DNA of 64,000 bases from Dyella jiangningensis (GTDB lineage Bacteria > Pseudomonadota > Gammaproteobacteria > Xanthomonadales > Rhodanobacteraceae): NCBI GenBank assembly GCA_000632805.1, contig CP007444.1:4018772-4082771 (forward strand), written 5' to 3'. The stretch's first letter is position 1, and each line of letters opens with the position of its first letter. The notes beneath the pieces are model-generated. The model was not told where the DNA came from and did no database searches. It saw only the letters and a list, made by a program, of their open reading frames with translations. Positions 1 through 9,943 of this stretch are shown here, piece after piece. The translations under genes and the position numbers were made by a program.

Positions 1-854
1 GTCACCTCGTTCGGCCCCTTGATCATGTAGTGGAAGAAGCCGACGACCGTGGCCAGCGCGATGCCCGCCAGGGCCAATGGCTTCATGACGCCCTTCCACG
101 CCTCCACCATCGGGCTGATGCCCGGCTTGTCCGGAAGCCCGGAATACAGCGACGGCTTGTCTGCGTGGTGCAGCACGTACATGACATGCGTGCCGCCCAC
201 CTCCTGCGGGTCGTAAAGGCCGGCGTTGTTGAAGCCGCGCGACTTCAGGTCGACGATGCGCTCCTCCGCCTGGTGCTTCATGTCGGTCTTGGTGCCGAAC
301 ATGATCGCGCCCGTCGGACAGGCCTTCACGCAGGCGGGTTCCAGGCCGACCGTGACGCGATCGGAACACAGCGTGCACTTGTACGACTTGTGGTCGGTCT
401 TGCTGATGCGCGGGATATCGAACGGGCAACCCTTCACGCAGTAGCCGCAGCCGATGCACTTGTCGCTGATGAAGTCGACGATGCCGTTGGCGTACTGCAC
501 GATCGCACCGGGTGCCGGGCAGGCCTTGAGGCAACCCGGGTCTTCGCAATGCATGCAGCCATCCTTGCGGATCAGCCACTCCAGGTTGCCCTGTTCGTTC
601 TCGTACTCGGCGAACTTCATCAGCGTCCACACGCTGGGGCTCAAGTCGTTGGGGTTCTGGTACGAGCCTTCGAAGTGGCCGACTTCCTGGCGCAGATCGT
701 TCCACTCCATGCACGCCGACTGGCAGGCCTTGCAGCCAATGCAGCGGCTCACGTCGATCAGCTTGGCCACCTCGTCCTCATGACTGCGCGCCGACGGCGG
801 CGTCATCGTCGAGGCGGAACGGCGGATGTAGTCTTGCGATTGCAGATCTGACAT
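1..854 (-). CDS. fdnH: Formate dehydrogenase-N/O beta (iron-sulfur) subunit, 3' end outside window
   Basis: This subunit carries electrons from the molybdenum subunit to the membrane cytochrome b subunit. The frame from ATG 854 stays open for 284 codons to the window edge, close to the full family length of about 290. Four ferredoxin-like cysteine groups are visible: [35 protein letters not shown], and CTLC paired with ACVKAC. Near the end one hydrophobic helix ([15 protein letters not shown]) matches the C-terminal anchor of FdnH/FdoH. The start lies 9 bases after the fdnG stop, and the GAGGAA ribosome site overlaps that stop, so the two are translationally linked. A gamma subunit (fdnI) would be expected beyond the left edge but cannot be seen. 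The missing part is only the last few residues. Confidence 0.95.
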   Translation of the reverse strand, partial: MSDLQSQDYIRRSASTMTPPSARSHEDEVAKLIDVSRCIGCKACQSACMEWNDLRQEVGHFEGSYQNPNDLSPSVWTLMKFAEYENEQGNLEWLIRKDGCMHCEDPGCLKACPAPGAIVQYANGIVDFISDKCIGCGYCVKGCPFDIPRISKTDHKSYKCTLCSDRVTVGLEPACVKACPTGAIMFGTKTDMKHQAEERIVDLKSRGFNNAGLYDPQEVGGTHVMYVLHHADKPSLYSGLPDKPGISPMVEAWKGVMKPLALAGIALATVVGFFHYMIKGPNEV

Positions 855-863
855 GGCCGTTCC

Positions 864-3800
864 TCAGGCTGACGCTGGCGCGCTGGTCTTTTCCACATTG
901 ACCAGGAATGCCTTGAATTCGGGCGTCTGCGTGTTCGCATCGCCCACCGCCGGCGTCAACGTATTGGCGCCGTAGCCCTTTCTTGCCTGACCCGTGAAAC
1001 CCCAATGCAGCGGCACGCCGATGACATGCGTGGGCTTGCCATCCACGGTGAGCGGCTTGATGCGCTTGGTTACGTACGCCTTGCACACCACTTCGCCACG
1101 CTTGGACGACACCTTCACCCAGCCACCCTGCGCGATGCCCTTCTCCTTCGCCAGCGCCTCGCCGATTTCCACGAACTCTTCGGGCTGAAGGATCGCGTTG
1201 ATCAGCGCGTGCTTGGTCCAGAAGTGGAAATGCTCGGTGAGACGATAAGTGGTGGCCACGTACGGGAAGCTCTTGGCATCGCCGAACGTCGCGCGATCGT
1301 CGGGGAACACACGCACCACCGGATTCGACTTCACCTTCGGATGCAGCACGTTGTCCACCGGCGATTCCAGCGGCTCGTAGTGCTCGGGGAACGGACCGTC
1401 GCCCATCTGGTCACGCGCGAACAGGCGACCCATGCCTTCGGCATTCATGATGAAGGGGCCGACGCCGTCGGACGGTTTCACCGTGGGGCCATAGTCGGGC
1501 GTGTCGATGCCTACCCAGCGCGTGCCGTTCCACGAGATCACCGGCTTGGCCGGATTCCACGGCTTGCCATCCGGATCGGCACTCGCGCGGTTGTAGAGAA
1601 TGCGCCGGTTGGCCGGCCACGCCCACGCCCAGTTGGGCGCAATGCCCTGCTCGCGCGGATCGGTGGCGTCGCGACGCGCCATCTGGTTGCCTTTCTCGGT
1701 GTAGCAGCCGGAGAAGATCCAGCAGCCGGACATGGTGGTGCCGTCATCGCGCAACTGCGCGAAGCCATCCAGCAAGGTGCCGGCCTTGGTCACTGCGCCG
1801 GTCGCCGCATCGGTGAGATCGGCGAGCGCGCGGCCATTCATTTCCTTGGCCAGTTCTTCCGGATCGGGATCGACCGGATTGGTGTACTTCCAGGTCACGT
1901 TGAGCAGCGGATCGGGGAAGGCGCCACCTTCCTTGCGATACAGCTCGCGCAGGCGGTGGTAGATGCCGGTCATGATCCAGATGTCCGACTTCGCTTCGCC
2001 CGGGCCATCCGCTGCCTTCCAGTGCCATTGCAGCCAGCGCGCGGAATTCACCAGCGAGCCGTTTTCCTCGGCGAAACACGTGGTCGGCAACTGGAACACT
2101 TCGGTCTGGATCTCGGCGGACTTCGCCGGATTCTGCGGACCGAAGTCCTGCCAGAAGCGCGAGGTCTCCGTATCGAGCGGATCCATCGTCACCAGGAACT
2201 TCAGCTTGCTCAAGCCGCGACGCGTGCGACCGCGATCGGGAAACGCCTGCAACGGATTGAAGCCCTGGCAGATGTAGCCGTTCATCTGCCCGTTGTTCAT
2301 CATCTCGAAGGCCTTGATGATGTCGTACAGCGGAATGTCCAGCTTCGGCAGCCAGTCGTAGGCCCAGTTGTTTTCCTGCGTGGCGGCGTCGCCGAACATC
2401 GCCTTCTGGAAGCTCACGAAGAACTTGCGATAGTTCTGCCAGTAGCTGGTCTGCCCCGGTCGCAGCGGCTTGAACAGCTTGGTCGACATGTAGGTGTCGA
2501 GGTCGCTGTCCTTGTCGTTGGGCAGGGTCATGTAGCCCGGCATCAGGTTCGACAGCAGGCCGACGTCGGTGAGGCCCTGGATGTTGGAGTGGCCGCGCAA
2601 GGCGTTCATGCCGCCACCCGCGACGCCGATGTTGCCCAGCAGCAGCTGCACCATCGCCATCGTGCGGATGTTCTGCGACCCTACCGAGTGCTGCGTCCAG
2701 CCCAATGCGAACAGGCTGGTCATCGCCTTGTCCGGCGCGGCGGTGCTCGCCATCAACTCGCACACATGCAGGAACTTGTCCTGCGGCGTGCCGCAGATGC
2801 GCGACACCATCTCGGGCGTGTAGCGCGACACGTGCTGCTTGAGCAGGTTGATCACGCAGCGCGGGTCCTGCCAGGTGTCGTCGGACTTGGCGAAGCCCTT
2901 CTCGTCCAGCTCGTAGTCCCAGCTCGACTTGTCGTAGGTGTGCTTCTCCTCGTTGTAGCCGCTGAACAGGCCATCCTGGAAGCTGTAGCCTTCCTTCACG
3001 ATCAGGCCGGCGTTGGTGTACGAGCGCACGTACTCGTGCTGGATCGCGTCCTTCTCCAGCAGGTAGCGGATCACGCCATTCAGGAACGCGATGTCGGTAC
3101 CGGGACGGATCGGTGCGTAGTAATCAGCGACGGAAGCCGTGCGCGTGAAGCGCGGGTCGACCACGACGAGCTTGGCGCCGTTCTCGATCTTCGCCTCGAT
3201 CACCCACTTGAAGCCGCACGGATGCGCCTCGGCGGCGTTGCCACCCATCACGACGACGACATTGGCGTTCTTGATGTCCTGCCAGGTGTTGGTCATTGCA
3301 CCGCGACCGAATGATGGGGCCAGACTGGCCACCGTCGGTCCGTGTCAGACACGCGCCTGGTTGTCGAACACCACCATGCCGAGGGAACGCACCACCTTCC
3401 AGGTGAGGTAGGAGGTTTCGCTGGACGATGCCGACGCGGCCAGCATGCCGACGGTGGTCCAGCGGTTAACCGTGGTGCCGGCGGCGTTCTTGGCGATGAA
3501 GTTCTTGTCGCGGTCGTCCTTCATCAGCCGGGCGATGCGATCGAGCGCGAAATCCCAGGAGACTTCCTTGAACTCGGTGCCGCCCGGCGCTCGATAGCGT
3601 GGCGCCTGCAACCGCGTGGGCGCGTGCACCACGTCGAGCAGCGCCGCGCCCTTGGGACACAGCGTGCCGCGATTCACCGGATGATCCGGATCGCCTTCGA
3701 TGTGGATGATGTTGGAGCGCGCGTTCTTGGCGCGATCCCCCATGCTGTAGATCAGCAGGCCGCAGGCGACCGAACAGTACGTGCAGGTGTTGCGCGTTTC

Positions 3801-3938
3801 CGTCGCGTGGGTGAGCTTGAACGGACGCACGGCGGCGGCTTGCGCCTCGCCTGCGGCTCCGAAACCAAGCATGCCAAGGCTCGATGCTGCCAAGCCCAGG
3901 CCCGTGAACTTGATGAACTCGCGGCGAGTGAGTGCCAT
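864..3938 (-). CDS. fdnG: Formate dehydrogenase-N/O alpha subunit, selenoprotein (Sec198, UGA read through)
   Basis: Catalytic molybdopterin subunit that oxidises formate to CO2 in the periplasm. One 1024-residue reading frame is interrupted only by TGA at 3345-3347. Text on both sides matches FdnG without a gap: NQARV before the UGA, HGPTVASLAP after it. The interruption is therefore selenocysteine 198, not a frameshift. The N-terminus has a twin-arginine signal (TRREFIKFTG, residues 4-13). A [4Fe-4S] site is formed by C52, C55, C59 and C94. A hairpin just after the UGA fits a bacterial SECIS. The start (ATG 3938, GGGAG 9 bases upstream) is supported by the Tat signal. A gene finder ignoring Sec would split this into pieces at 3345-3938 and 864-3332. 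The cell must carry selA, selB, selC and selD elsewhere. Confidence 0.96.
3305..3347 (-). promoter_or_regulatory. Bacterial SECIS element in fdnG mRNA
   Basis: On the minus strand the UGA (3347-3345) is followed by a two-part hairpin. The lower stem is GACCGA (3340-3335) with TCGGTC (3310-3305). The upper stem is GGCC (3330-3327) with GGCC (3321-3318). The apical loop is AGUCU. The RGUCU-type apical loop about 20 bases past the UGA is the SelB-binding signature known from E. coli fdhF and fdnG. Confidence 0.88.
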
Positions 3939-4111
3939 CGCTTGCGCTCCCGGAACATCTGGCTAGACATACCGCCCGCAAGGGGCAGTGGACGTTGCTC
4001 GACCATCTCCGTGACAGCGGCGGACTTGGCCCGCAGCTTGCTCAAAAATGTAGCACAGCGGCCTCAGGCGATCAGTGACGTTTTTGTGATGCCGGGCCGC
4101 CCGTGTGGCCG

Positions 4112-6226
4112 TCAGCCGCCGGCTTCGCGTTCCAGCACGGCGATGAGCGCCATCAACCCGCGCCAGGCATAGCTTTCGCGGGACCGGCCCAGGGTTGCCG
4201 TGCCCACGGTGTCGCGCGCGAGCGATATCGGTTCGCGACATTGGTCCACACGGACGCGATAAATCGCGTTGAGCGGCACCAGCTGGCCAGTCGATGGCTG
4301 CTTTTCGGCGGGAACCGGCCCGCCGTAGGGGCTTGCGATCGATGGCTCGTCCAGGGTGGTGAGGTTGACGCGATCCACCGCCGCCACCTGACAATGCAGC
4401 GTAGGCGCCTCGGCCATGGAGGTGACGAAATGCGCCGCATCCCCGGCGACGATGCGATGCAGGTCTTCTTCGCCCACGAAGGCTTCGCCCTTGATGCCAT
4501 CGGCGCCGATCACATCGAGCAGGTGCTCACCGCGCTTCAGCCAGGTGCCGGCGGCGAGGCCTTCGCCGTCGATCTGCACACGGCCATCGAACGGCGCCCG
4601 CAAAGTAAGCTGCTGCGTCTGCCGTTCCAGGCCAGCGACGGTTTCACGCGCGGCTTCCCATCGCTTGCGCAACGCCACGCCTTCCTGGAGCAGCTGCGCA
4701 TCGAAGGGCTGCTGTTCCACCTGCCACCGCAGTTGCACCTCTTCGGCCTGGGCGACCTTCAGGCGATACGCCAGATCGGGCGAGGTCAGCACCGCCAATA
4801 CCTGCCCCGCCCTGACCTTCGCCCCGTCGCGCGGCAAGGGTGAGCCGGCCGACACGAAACTCGCCTCCGGTGTGTACAGGCCCTGCGCGTGCATCGGGCC
4901 AAACACCGCCGGTGCGCCCACCCCGCCATGCCAGGGCAGCACCAGCCACGCAAGGGCGATGGCGGCGAGCACGGCGCTGCGCAACGTGCGGCGGTTCCAG
5001 CGCAGTTCGTTGCGGCGCCGCCAGCACGCCGCCAGTTCGCCCGCGACGGGCCGCGCGATGAACCAGCCGAATTCCACGACGAACAGCAGGATGCCCAGCG
5101 CCTTGAAGAACGCGTGGTAGACGATGAGCGCGATGGAGAAGAACACCACCAACCGGTATGCCCAGGTGATGTACGTAAAGGCGATGAGGAATCGGCGGCG
5201 ACCGGGCGTGCACGGCTCCGGCTGCGGATCGCCGAAACCGAACAGCCATTCACGCATCCACCAGCGGCCGAAGGCGAACGCACGATCATGCAGATTGGGC
5301 ATGCCCAGCCAGTCGGACAACAGGAAATAGCCGTCAAAACGCATGAACGGACTGGCATTGATGGCCAGGGTGCCGATCCACGTGGTGGTCGCCAACAGGA
5401 AGGCGCCCGCGCGTAGCGGCCCATCCGGCAACAGGCTCCATGCCAGCGTGGCGAAGGCGGCCAGCGCCATCTCCGACAGCATGCCGGCGGCGCCGATGTG
5501 CAGCCGCGCACGCCGGCTGGATATCTTCCAGGCCTCGGTGGTGTCGGTGTAGAGCACGGGCACCATCACCAGCAGCGCGATGCCCATGGTCGGCACGCGG
5601 CAGCCGTAGCGATACGCGGTGAACGCGTGGCCGAACTCGTGCAGCACCTTGGCAAACGCCAGCGTGACGCCAATGGCGACCAGGCCATGCCAGTCGGCGT
5701 AACCACGAAACGTGTGGACGAAAGCGTCCCATCGACGCGAAACCAGCGCCAGGCCCAGCACCGCGGCGATCACCACCAGCATCCAGAATGCCGGCTTGTA
5801 GACCCACGCCACGTAACGCGCGCTGCGCCGCAGGAACGGCATGGGATGCCACAGCGGAACACGAATCAGCAGGTAATGCTTGAGCAGCCACATCGCATGC
5901 GACACGCGACTGCCCTCGGCGACCGCCCGCAACCTCTCCGTATCGGCCGCGGCGGTGGACACGAGCAGGTTGGCATGACGCAGCAGGCGCAACAGCGCGT
6001 CGAAATCGTCGAGGCTGGCGGTAAGCGTCGTTTCGCGGTTCACCGCATCGACGATGGCCTGCGCGTCGTCCAGCGGCCAGCGCGACAGCATTTCGAATGC
6101 GGGCCACCCCAACTGGTAGAAGCGATTGGCCGCCGGATCGTGCAGCATCCAGGTCGGCGAACCATCAGGCGCGGCGCCACCACGGGTGAGGCTCAGTTCC
6201 TGCCGCAGGGAGGGCAAACGTGCCAT
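4112..6226 (-). CDS. M50-type membrane metalloprotease fused to HlyD-like adaptor region
   Basis: 704 residues and the last gene of the five-gene operon, starting 7 bases after the preceding stop. The middle part is a polytopic membrane domain with the zinc motif HEFGH (196-200) and a second conserved block NASPFMRFDGYF (290-301), as in site-2 protease (M50) relatives annotated as putative peptide zinc metalloproteases. Several hydrophobic helices lie between about 145 and 425. After about residue 440 the chain resembles a HlyD/biotinyl-lipoyl adaptor (RAGQVLAVL, LTLRAPFDGRVQIDGEG), with a helical stretch between the two lipoyl halves. The first 90 residues are soluble and resemble a PqqD-like or winged-helix domain (weak). 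Role is inferred from context: processing or export of the DUF4347 protein. No substrate is known. Confidence 0.85.
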   Translation of the reverse strand: MARLPSLRQELSLTRGGAAPDGSPTWMLHDPAANRFYQLGWPAFEMLSRWPLDDAQAIVDAVNRETTLTASLDDFDALLRLLRHANLLVSTAAADTERLRAVAEGSRVSHAMWLLKHYLLIRVPLWHPMPFLRRSARYVAWVYKPAFWMLVVIAAVLGLALVSRRWDAFVHTFRGYADWHGLVAIGVTLAFAKVLHEFGHAFTAYRYGCRVPTMGIALLVMVPVLYTDTTEAWKISSRRARLHIGAAGMLSEMALAAFATLAWSLLPDGPLRAGAFLLATTTWIGTLAINASPFMRFDGYFLLSDWLGMPNLHDRAFAFGRWWMREWLFGFGDPQPEPCTPGRRRFLIAFTYITWAYRLVVFFSIALIVYHAFFKALGILLFVVEFGWFIARPVAGELAACWRRRNELRWNRRTLRSAVLAAIALAWLVLPWHGGVGAPAVFGPMHAQGLYTPEASFVSAGSPLPRDGAKVRAGQVLAVLTSPDLAYRLKVAQAEEVQLRWQVEQQPFDAQLLQEGVALRKRWEAARETVAGLERQTQQLTLRAPFDGRVQIDGEGLAAGTWLKRGEHLLDVIGADGIKGEAFVGEEDLHRIVAGDAAHFVTSMAEAPTLHCQVAAVDRVNLTTLDEPSIASPYGGPVPAEKQPSTGQLVPLNAIYRVRVDQCREPISLARDTVGTATLGRSRESYAWRGLMALIAVLEREAGG

Positions 6227-6233
6227 GCGCCCG

Positions 6234-7613
6234 CTACCAGCCCAGCCACTGCCGTGTAGCGGTCAGCGGCCGACGCAGCAGGTAATAGGCAAGCGGCACC
6301 CAGCGACCGTGGATACGCGCCGTGCCCATCATGCCCAGCGCGGGCGGCGTCGCGCCGGTAAACGTCGCCTTGATGCGATAGGCCAGCACACCGTCGGGCG
6401 TGGGTTCGGCGCGGTAGGCCACGGTGTCGATCCGTGCGGGATAACTCGCCAGTGGCGAACTCTTGGGATACAGCGTGAGGCTGCCGCCCGGTATGACGTC
6501 GACGTTCTCGGCCACCGGAAGGTACGCGGTGAGTTCCACGTGCGCGGGATCGGCCAACAGCATCACCTTCTCGCCGACGGACACCGCGCGACCGTTCCAG
6601 TCGTTGGGATCGGAGAACACCGCCACGCCAGCCCGCGTCGCGGTGACGCGCAGCCGCGCCAGCTGCGCCGCCGCGTAGTCGAGCTCCACCGCGCTGGCGT
6701 CGAGCTTGCCCTTCTTCACCGCCATGTCCAGGCGGTTCTTGTCGTCCGTCACGGCGAGCTGCGCGGTCTGGCGATATTCCTCCTGTGCCGCCGCGTAGTT
6801 CTTGCGCGCCATGGCGTCGCGCGAGGCCAGCGTAGTGGGGTCCAGGGAGAACAGCGGCGCGCCTGCGGCCACCGGCTGGTTGGGCTGCACGTCGAGTCGC
6901 TCGATCACGCCGTCGAGCGGCGAGCGCACCACGAACGGATCCTTGGCAGTGACCTCCGCCGGCGCCAGCACGCTCAGCGGCACCGGCACCAGGCAGATCA
7001 GGGCAAGCGCGACCAAGGCGCGCCGGCGCAGCTTGCCCTGCCGCCATGACGCCAGCGCACGCGTGATCGCCGAGTCGCGCGGTTCGAACGCCTGGAAGGC
7101 GTGCGACCAGACGTGGGCGAGTTCGGCGAGCAGCGCCACGTCCTGGATACCGAACGCGTCGTCGCGCGCGAGCACCACGGCGCCCAGCATGCGGCCCCGC
7201 GCGCCCATCAACGGCAGCCACAGCGCGTGCGCTGGCCACCAGGCCGACCACTCCGACGCGAGATCGTCGGGCAGATCGGCAGCGGTGAATGCAAAGGGAC
7301 GCGAACCGGCGGGCTGCTGTTCGTCGTCGCGCGGCGTCGCAGCGCGACGCGAGAGCGCGCGGCAAACCGATGAAAGCCACTGCACATAAGGCGCACCGGG
7401 ATCGCATTGCGGCAGACCCGACACGGCTGCCACGGCACCGGGCAACAGCTCGCTGGCTCGCCACCAGGCGGCTTGCCGATACGGCACCAGGGCCTGCGTT
7501 TCGTTGACGACGGTGAAGGCGAGCGCTGCTTCGTTGGCGGCTTCGCGGGCACGCGAGGACAGCTGCCACAACAGGGCGAGCCGTCCGGCGTCGATAGGGA
7601 TGTCACCGCTCAT
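6234..7613 (-). CDS. HlyD-family periplasmic adaptor with GAF-like N-terminal domain
   Basis: 459 residues. Residues 10-180 look like a cytosolic GAF-type domain (VVNETQALVPYRQAAWW, then LPLMGARGRMLGAVVLAR). One transmembrane helix follows at about 199-216. The periplasmic part has a lipoyl half (VVRSPLDGVIERLDVQPNQP), a short coiled region, a second lipoyl half and a beta-barrel domain (HVELTAYLPVAENVDVIPGG). This is the layout of membrane-fusion proteins of type I secretion, with an unusual sensor-like front. The start ATG 7613 is 9 bases downstream of the previous stop and has only a weak ribosome site, suggesting coupled translation. It probably bridges the inner-membrane M50 protein and the TolC-like channel. 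Confidence 0.82.
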   Translation of the reverse strand: MSGDIPIDAGRLALLWQLSSRAREAANEAALAFTVVNETQALVPYRQAAWWRASELLPGAVAAVSGLPQCDPGAPYVQWLSSVCRALSRRAATPRDDEQQPAGSRPFAFTAADLPDDLASEWSAWWPAHALWLPLMGARGRMLGAVVLARDDAFGIQDVALLAELAHVWSHAFQAFEPRDSAITRALASWRQGKLRRRALVALALICLVPVPLSVLAPAEVTAKDPFVVRSPLDGVIERLDVQPNQPVAAGAPLFSLDPTTLASRDAMARKNYAAAQEEYRQTAQLAVTDDKNRLDMAVKKGKLDASAVELDYAAAQLARLRVTATRAGVAVFSDPNDWNGRAVSVGEKVMLLADPAHVELTAYLPVAENVDVIPGGSLTLYPKSSPLASYPARIDTVAYRAEPTPDGVLAYRIKATFTGATPPALGMMGTARIHGRWVPLAYYLLRRPLTATRQWLGW

Positions 7614-7622
7614 GGCACGCCG

Positions 7623-8378
7623 TCAGTGGGTGGCGAAGGTCGCCCAGCCACTCATGCCGGGCAGGAGTTCGGGCATGTCGCCCACCAGTGCTGCGGTGAC
7701 GTCCACGGTCTGCGTCACCGGATCGACGCGCGCGCCGATGCGTGCCACCCGCGCGTCGTAGCTCTTGCCCACTTCGTCCACGCGCACGCTCAGCGGGTGG
7801 CCGGGCTTCATCCATGCAAGCCAGCGCGACGGCACGATCATCTTCAGTTCCAGGTGACTGGTGTCGACGATGGTGAGCAACGGCTTGCCCGGCTCCACGA
7901 ACTGGTCTGGCGCGGCACTGCGCTTGACCACGCGACCGGCGAACGGCGCCGCGATGGTGCAGTTGCGCACGGTCGCCTGCATGTACGCCACTTCGGCGGC
8001 GCTGGCCTTGGCCTTGCCGCTGGCCTGGGTGACTTCCAGCTCGCCCACCGAATGCAGCTGCGCCAGCTTGGTGTTCACCTGCACCAGCTGCTGCGCGGCC
8101 TCGGCTTCCGCCTGGGCCTTGCGCAGCTGCGCGTTGTACAGCGCACAGTCGAGCGAAGCCAGCGTTTGCCCGGCGCGGAACGCGTCGCCGTCGCGCAACG
8201 GCAGCGAGGCGATCTTGCCGGCGATCTGGCTGGAGATCTCCACTTCGTCACGCGACACGAGCTGGATACGGATGCGTCCATCGTCGGCCGCGGTGTGCGG
8301 CGCATCCGCCGCGGCGGCATGCTGCGCCGGCCAGAAGGCGGCGATGGCGCAGCAGAAAACCATACTGCCGAACTTCAT
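7623..8378 (-). CDS. Efflux RND/HlyD-type periplasmic adaptor subunit
   Basis: 251 residues with an N-terminal signal peptide (MKFGSMVFCCAIAAFWPAQ). It has the two half-lipoyl motifs of membrane-fusion proteins (ISSQIAGKIASLPLRDGD and CTIAAPFAGRVVKRSAAPDQ) around a helical hairpin, then a beta-barrel domain ending MPELLPGMSGWATF. The ATG at 8378 overlaps the stop of the TolC-like gene in an ATGA junction (8375-8378), which fixes the start. An upstream in-frame extension to 8867 is only out-of-frame reading of the TolC-like gene. No RND pump is encoded beside it, so the partner is probably the M50 or HlyD protein of the same operon. Confidence 0.88.
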   Translation of the reverse strand: MKFGSMVFCCAIAAFWPAQHAAAADAPHTAADDGRIRIQLVSRDEVEISSQIAGKIASLPLRDGDAFRAGQTLASLDCALYNAQLRKAQAEAEAAQQLVQVNTKLAQLHSVGELEVTQASGKAKASAAEVAYMQATVRNCTIAAPFAGRVVKRSAAPDQFVEPGKPLLTIVDTSHLELKMIVPSRWLAWMKPGHPLSVRVDEVGKSYDARVARIGARVDPVTQTVDVTAALVGDMPELLPGMSGWATFATH

Positions 8379-9916
8379 GACTTCGTCCCGTCTCCCTGGC
8401 CCAGCGCATTCCAGCGGCGCTGCTCCTCGGCGATGGCGCGCTCCAGGCTGGCCAGATCGTGCGCATCGACGGCTTCGGGCACCGGATCCAGCCCCAGGGT
8501 GGACAGCAACTGGCCGTAGGCGCTCTCCAGCTCGCCATAGCTTTCGTACAGGCGAAGCTCGGTCATCATCGCCCCAGCGGCGGCGCGGATTTCGTTGAGC
8601 TTGCCCACGGCCTTGGCGTTGGCGGCATTGCGCGTGTGCTCGGCGATCTGCTGGTCCACATCGTTCATCTGCTTCAACAGGTCGAACTGCCGACGCTTGG
8701 AGGCGAGGTCCGCACGCGCGACATGTACCTGCGTAAGCACGGCCATCGACAGCGCCATGCGCTGGGTGCGCGCGACCTCGTGCTGCGCGTCGGCGGCGCC
8801 GCGGATGTTCTTGATGTTGAGCACGTTGAGCAGGTTCCAGCTCACGCGAAGGCCGGCGTCGCGCCATTCGTTATATGCGAGGAAACTGTTGCTATCGTAG
8901 TGCGCGCCCACTTCCAGCTCGATGCCAGGCAGCAGCTTGACCATGGCCTTGTGCGTTTCGTTGACGCTGATGCGTTCGTTGTAGTTGGCCTCGAGCAGCT
9001 CCGGCCGGCGTTCCAGCGCGGTGGTTTCCATCTCCGCCATGGGCATGTCGAAATGCGGTGCATCGAACGCGGCGGGCGGCGCGAGGGTGAAGTTCTTGCC
9101 GGGGTCGAGGTTCATCAGCGAGGCAAGTCGCGGCTTGGCTTCGTCCAGCTGGTCACGCACCGCTTCCAGCTGGCGCATGATGTCCAGCATCTCGTGCTGG
9201 TAGTTCAGCGAGTCCAGCGGCGAGGCGAGTTCGGCCTTCTGTGCGTTGGTGGAGTCGTCCAGCGCTGCCTTGGCTTGCGCCAGCAGCGGATCGATGCGAT
9301 CGCGGATGCGCTGCGCACCGGCCACCTGCCAGTACGATTCGCGCACCTGCTGCATCAACAGCTGCACCACCTTGCGGCGACGCTGCTGCAGCACCAGCAC
9401 GCGGTCGGCCTGTTCCTTGGCGTCGTAGTAGCTGACGCCGAAGTCGAGCAGGTTCCACGAGAAAGCCAGGTCCGCCGTGTGCATGTGCTTGTCGCTGGAG
9501 TACGACGGCGGCACGGTGGTCTTGGTCGGATCCTCGAGCAGCACCGAACGCGATGCCAGTTCGTTGTTGCGGCCCGTATAGCCGGCGGCGGCCGTCAGCT
9601 TGGGCAGCAGGTCGAAGTTCGAGAGATCCAGCTGCCGCTGCGCCAACGCCTCTTCCATCATGCGCTGGCGATGATCGAGGTTGTAGCGGATGGCACGCGC
9701 CAGCGCCTCTTCAAGCGTGATCGGGCCCTGCACCGGCTCCTGCTGGTTGAACAGGTCGGCGCGCTCGGTGGCGGCGAGGCTCTCGCGCTCGGCCGCGGAG
9801 AACGGCTTGGGGTGGATGGCGCAGCCGGAAAGCAGCACTGTGGCGGCAACCGCCAGCGCGAGCGGAGTGCGGACGAGCCGCTGGCGCTCAGGCGCAGCGA
9901 TGAAAGACGAATTCAC
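8375..9916 (-). CDS. TolC-family outer-membrane channel lipoprotein
   Basis: 513 residues. A signal peptide ends in a lipobox (LLSGC, Cys32), followed by two outer-membrane-efflux repeats rich in long helices (ITLEEALARAIRYNLDHRQR; ALERRPELLEANYNERISVN; DAGLRVSWNLLNVLN). The predicted start is GTG 9916 with a GGGG-type ribosome site. It lies 27 bases after the DUF4347 gene and overlaps the adaptor gene by 4 bases. TolC-like proteins form the outer-membrane exit duct of tripartite exporters. Here it presumably serves export of the giant protein encoded just upstream. Confidence 0.9.
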   Translation of the reverse strand: MNSSFIAAPERQRLVRTPLALAVAATVLLSGCAIHPKPFSAAERESLAATERADLFNQQEPVQGPITLEEALARAIRYNLDHRQRMMEEALAQRQLDLSNFDLLPKLTAAAGYTGRNNELASRSVLLEDPTKTTVPPSYSSDKHMHTADLAFSWNLLDFGVSYYDAKEQADRVLVLQQRRRKVVQLLMQQVRESYWQVAGAQRIRDRIDPLLAQAKAALDDSTNAQKAELASPLDSLNYQHEMLDIMRQLEAVRDQLDEAKPRLASLMNLDPGKNFTLAPPAAFDAPHFDMPMAEMETTALERRPELLEANYNERISVNETHKAMVKLLPGIELEVGAHYDSNSFLAYNEWRDAGLRVSWNLLNVLNIKNIRGAADAQHEVARTQRMALSMAVLTQVHVARADLASKRRQFDLLKQMNDVDQQIAEHTRNAANAKAVGKLNEIRAAAGAMMTELRLYESYGELESAYGQLLSTLGLDPVPEAVDAHDLASLERAIAEEQRRWNALGQGDGTKS

Positions 9917-9943
9917 GATGGATGACCCCTGTTCGATGTTCGT

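Noticed and set aside
1005..3314. 769-codon plus-strand frame opposite fdnG
   Set aside because: Shadow of a GC-rich gene; His/Arg-rich, no motif, opposite a certain gene.
864..3938. Apparent split or frameshifted formate dehydrogenase
   Set aside because: The only break is a UGA with a SECIS in the correct place; homology is continuous.
7623..8867. 414-residue form of the RND-type adaptor
   Set aside because: The first ~160 residues are out-of-frame TolC-like sequence; the signal peptide begins at 8378.
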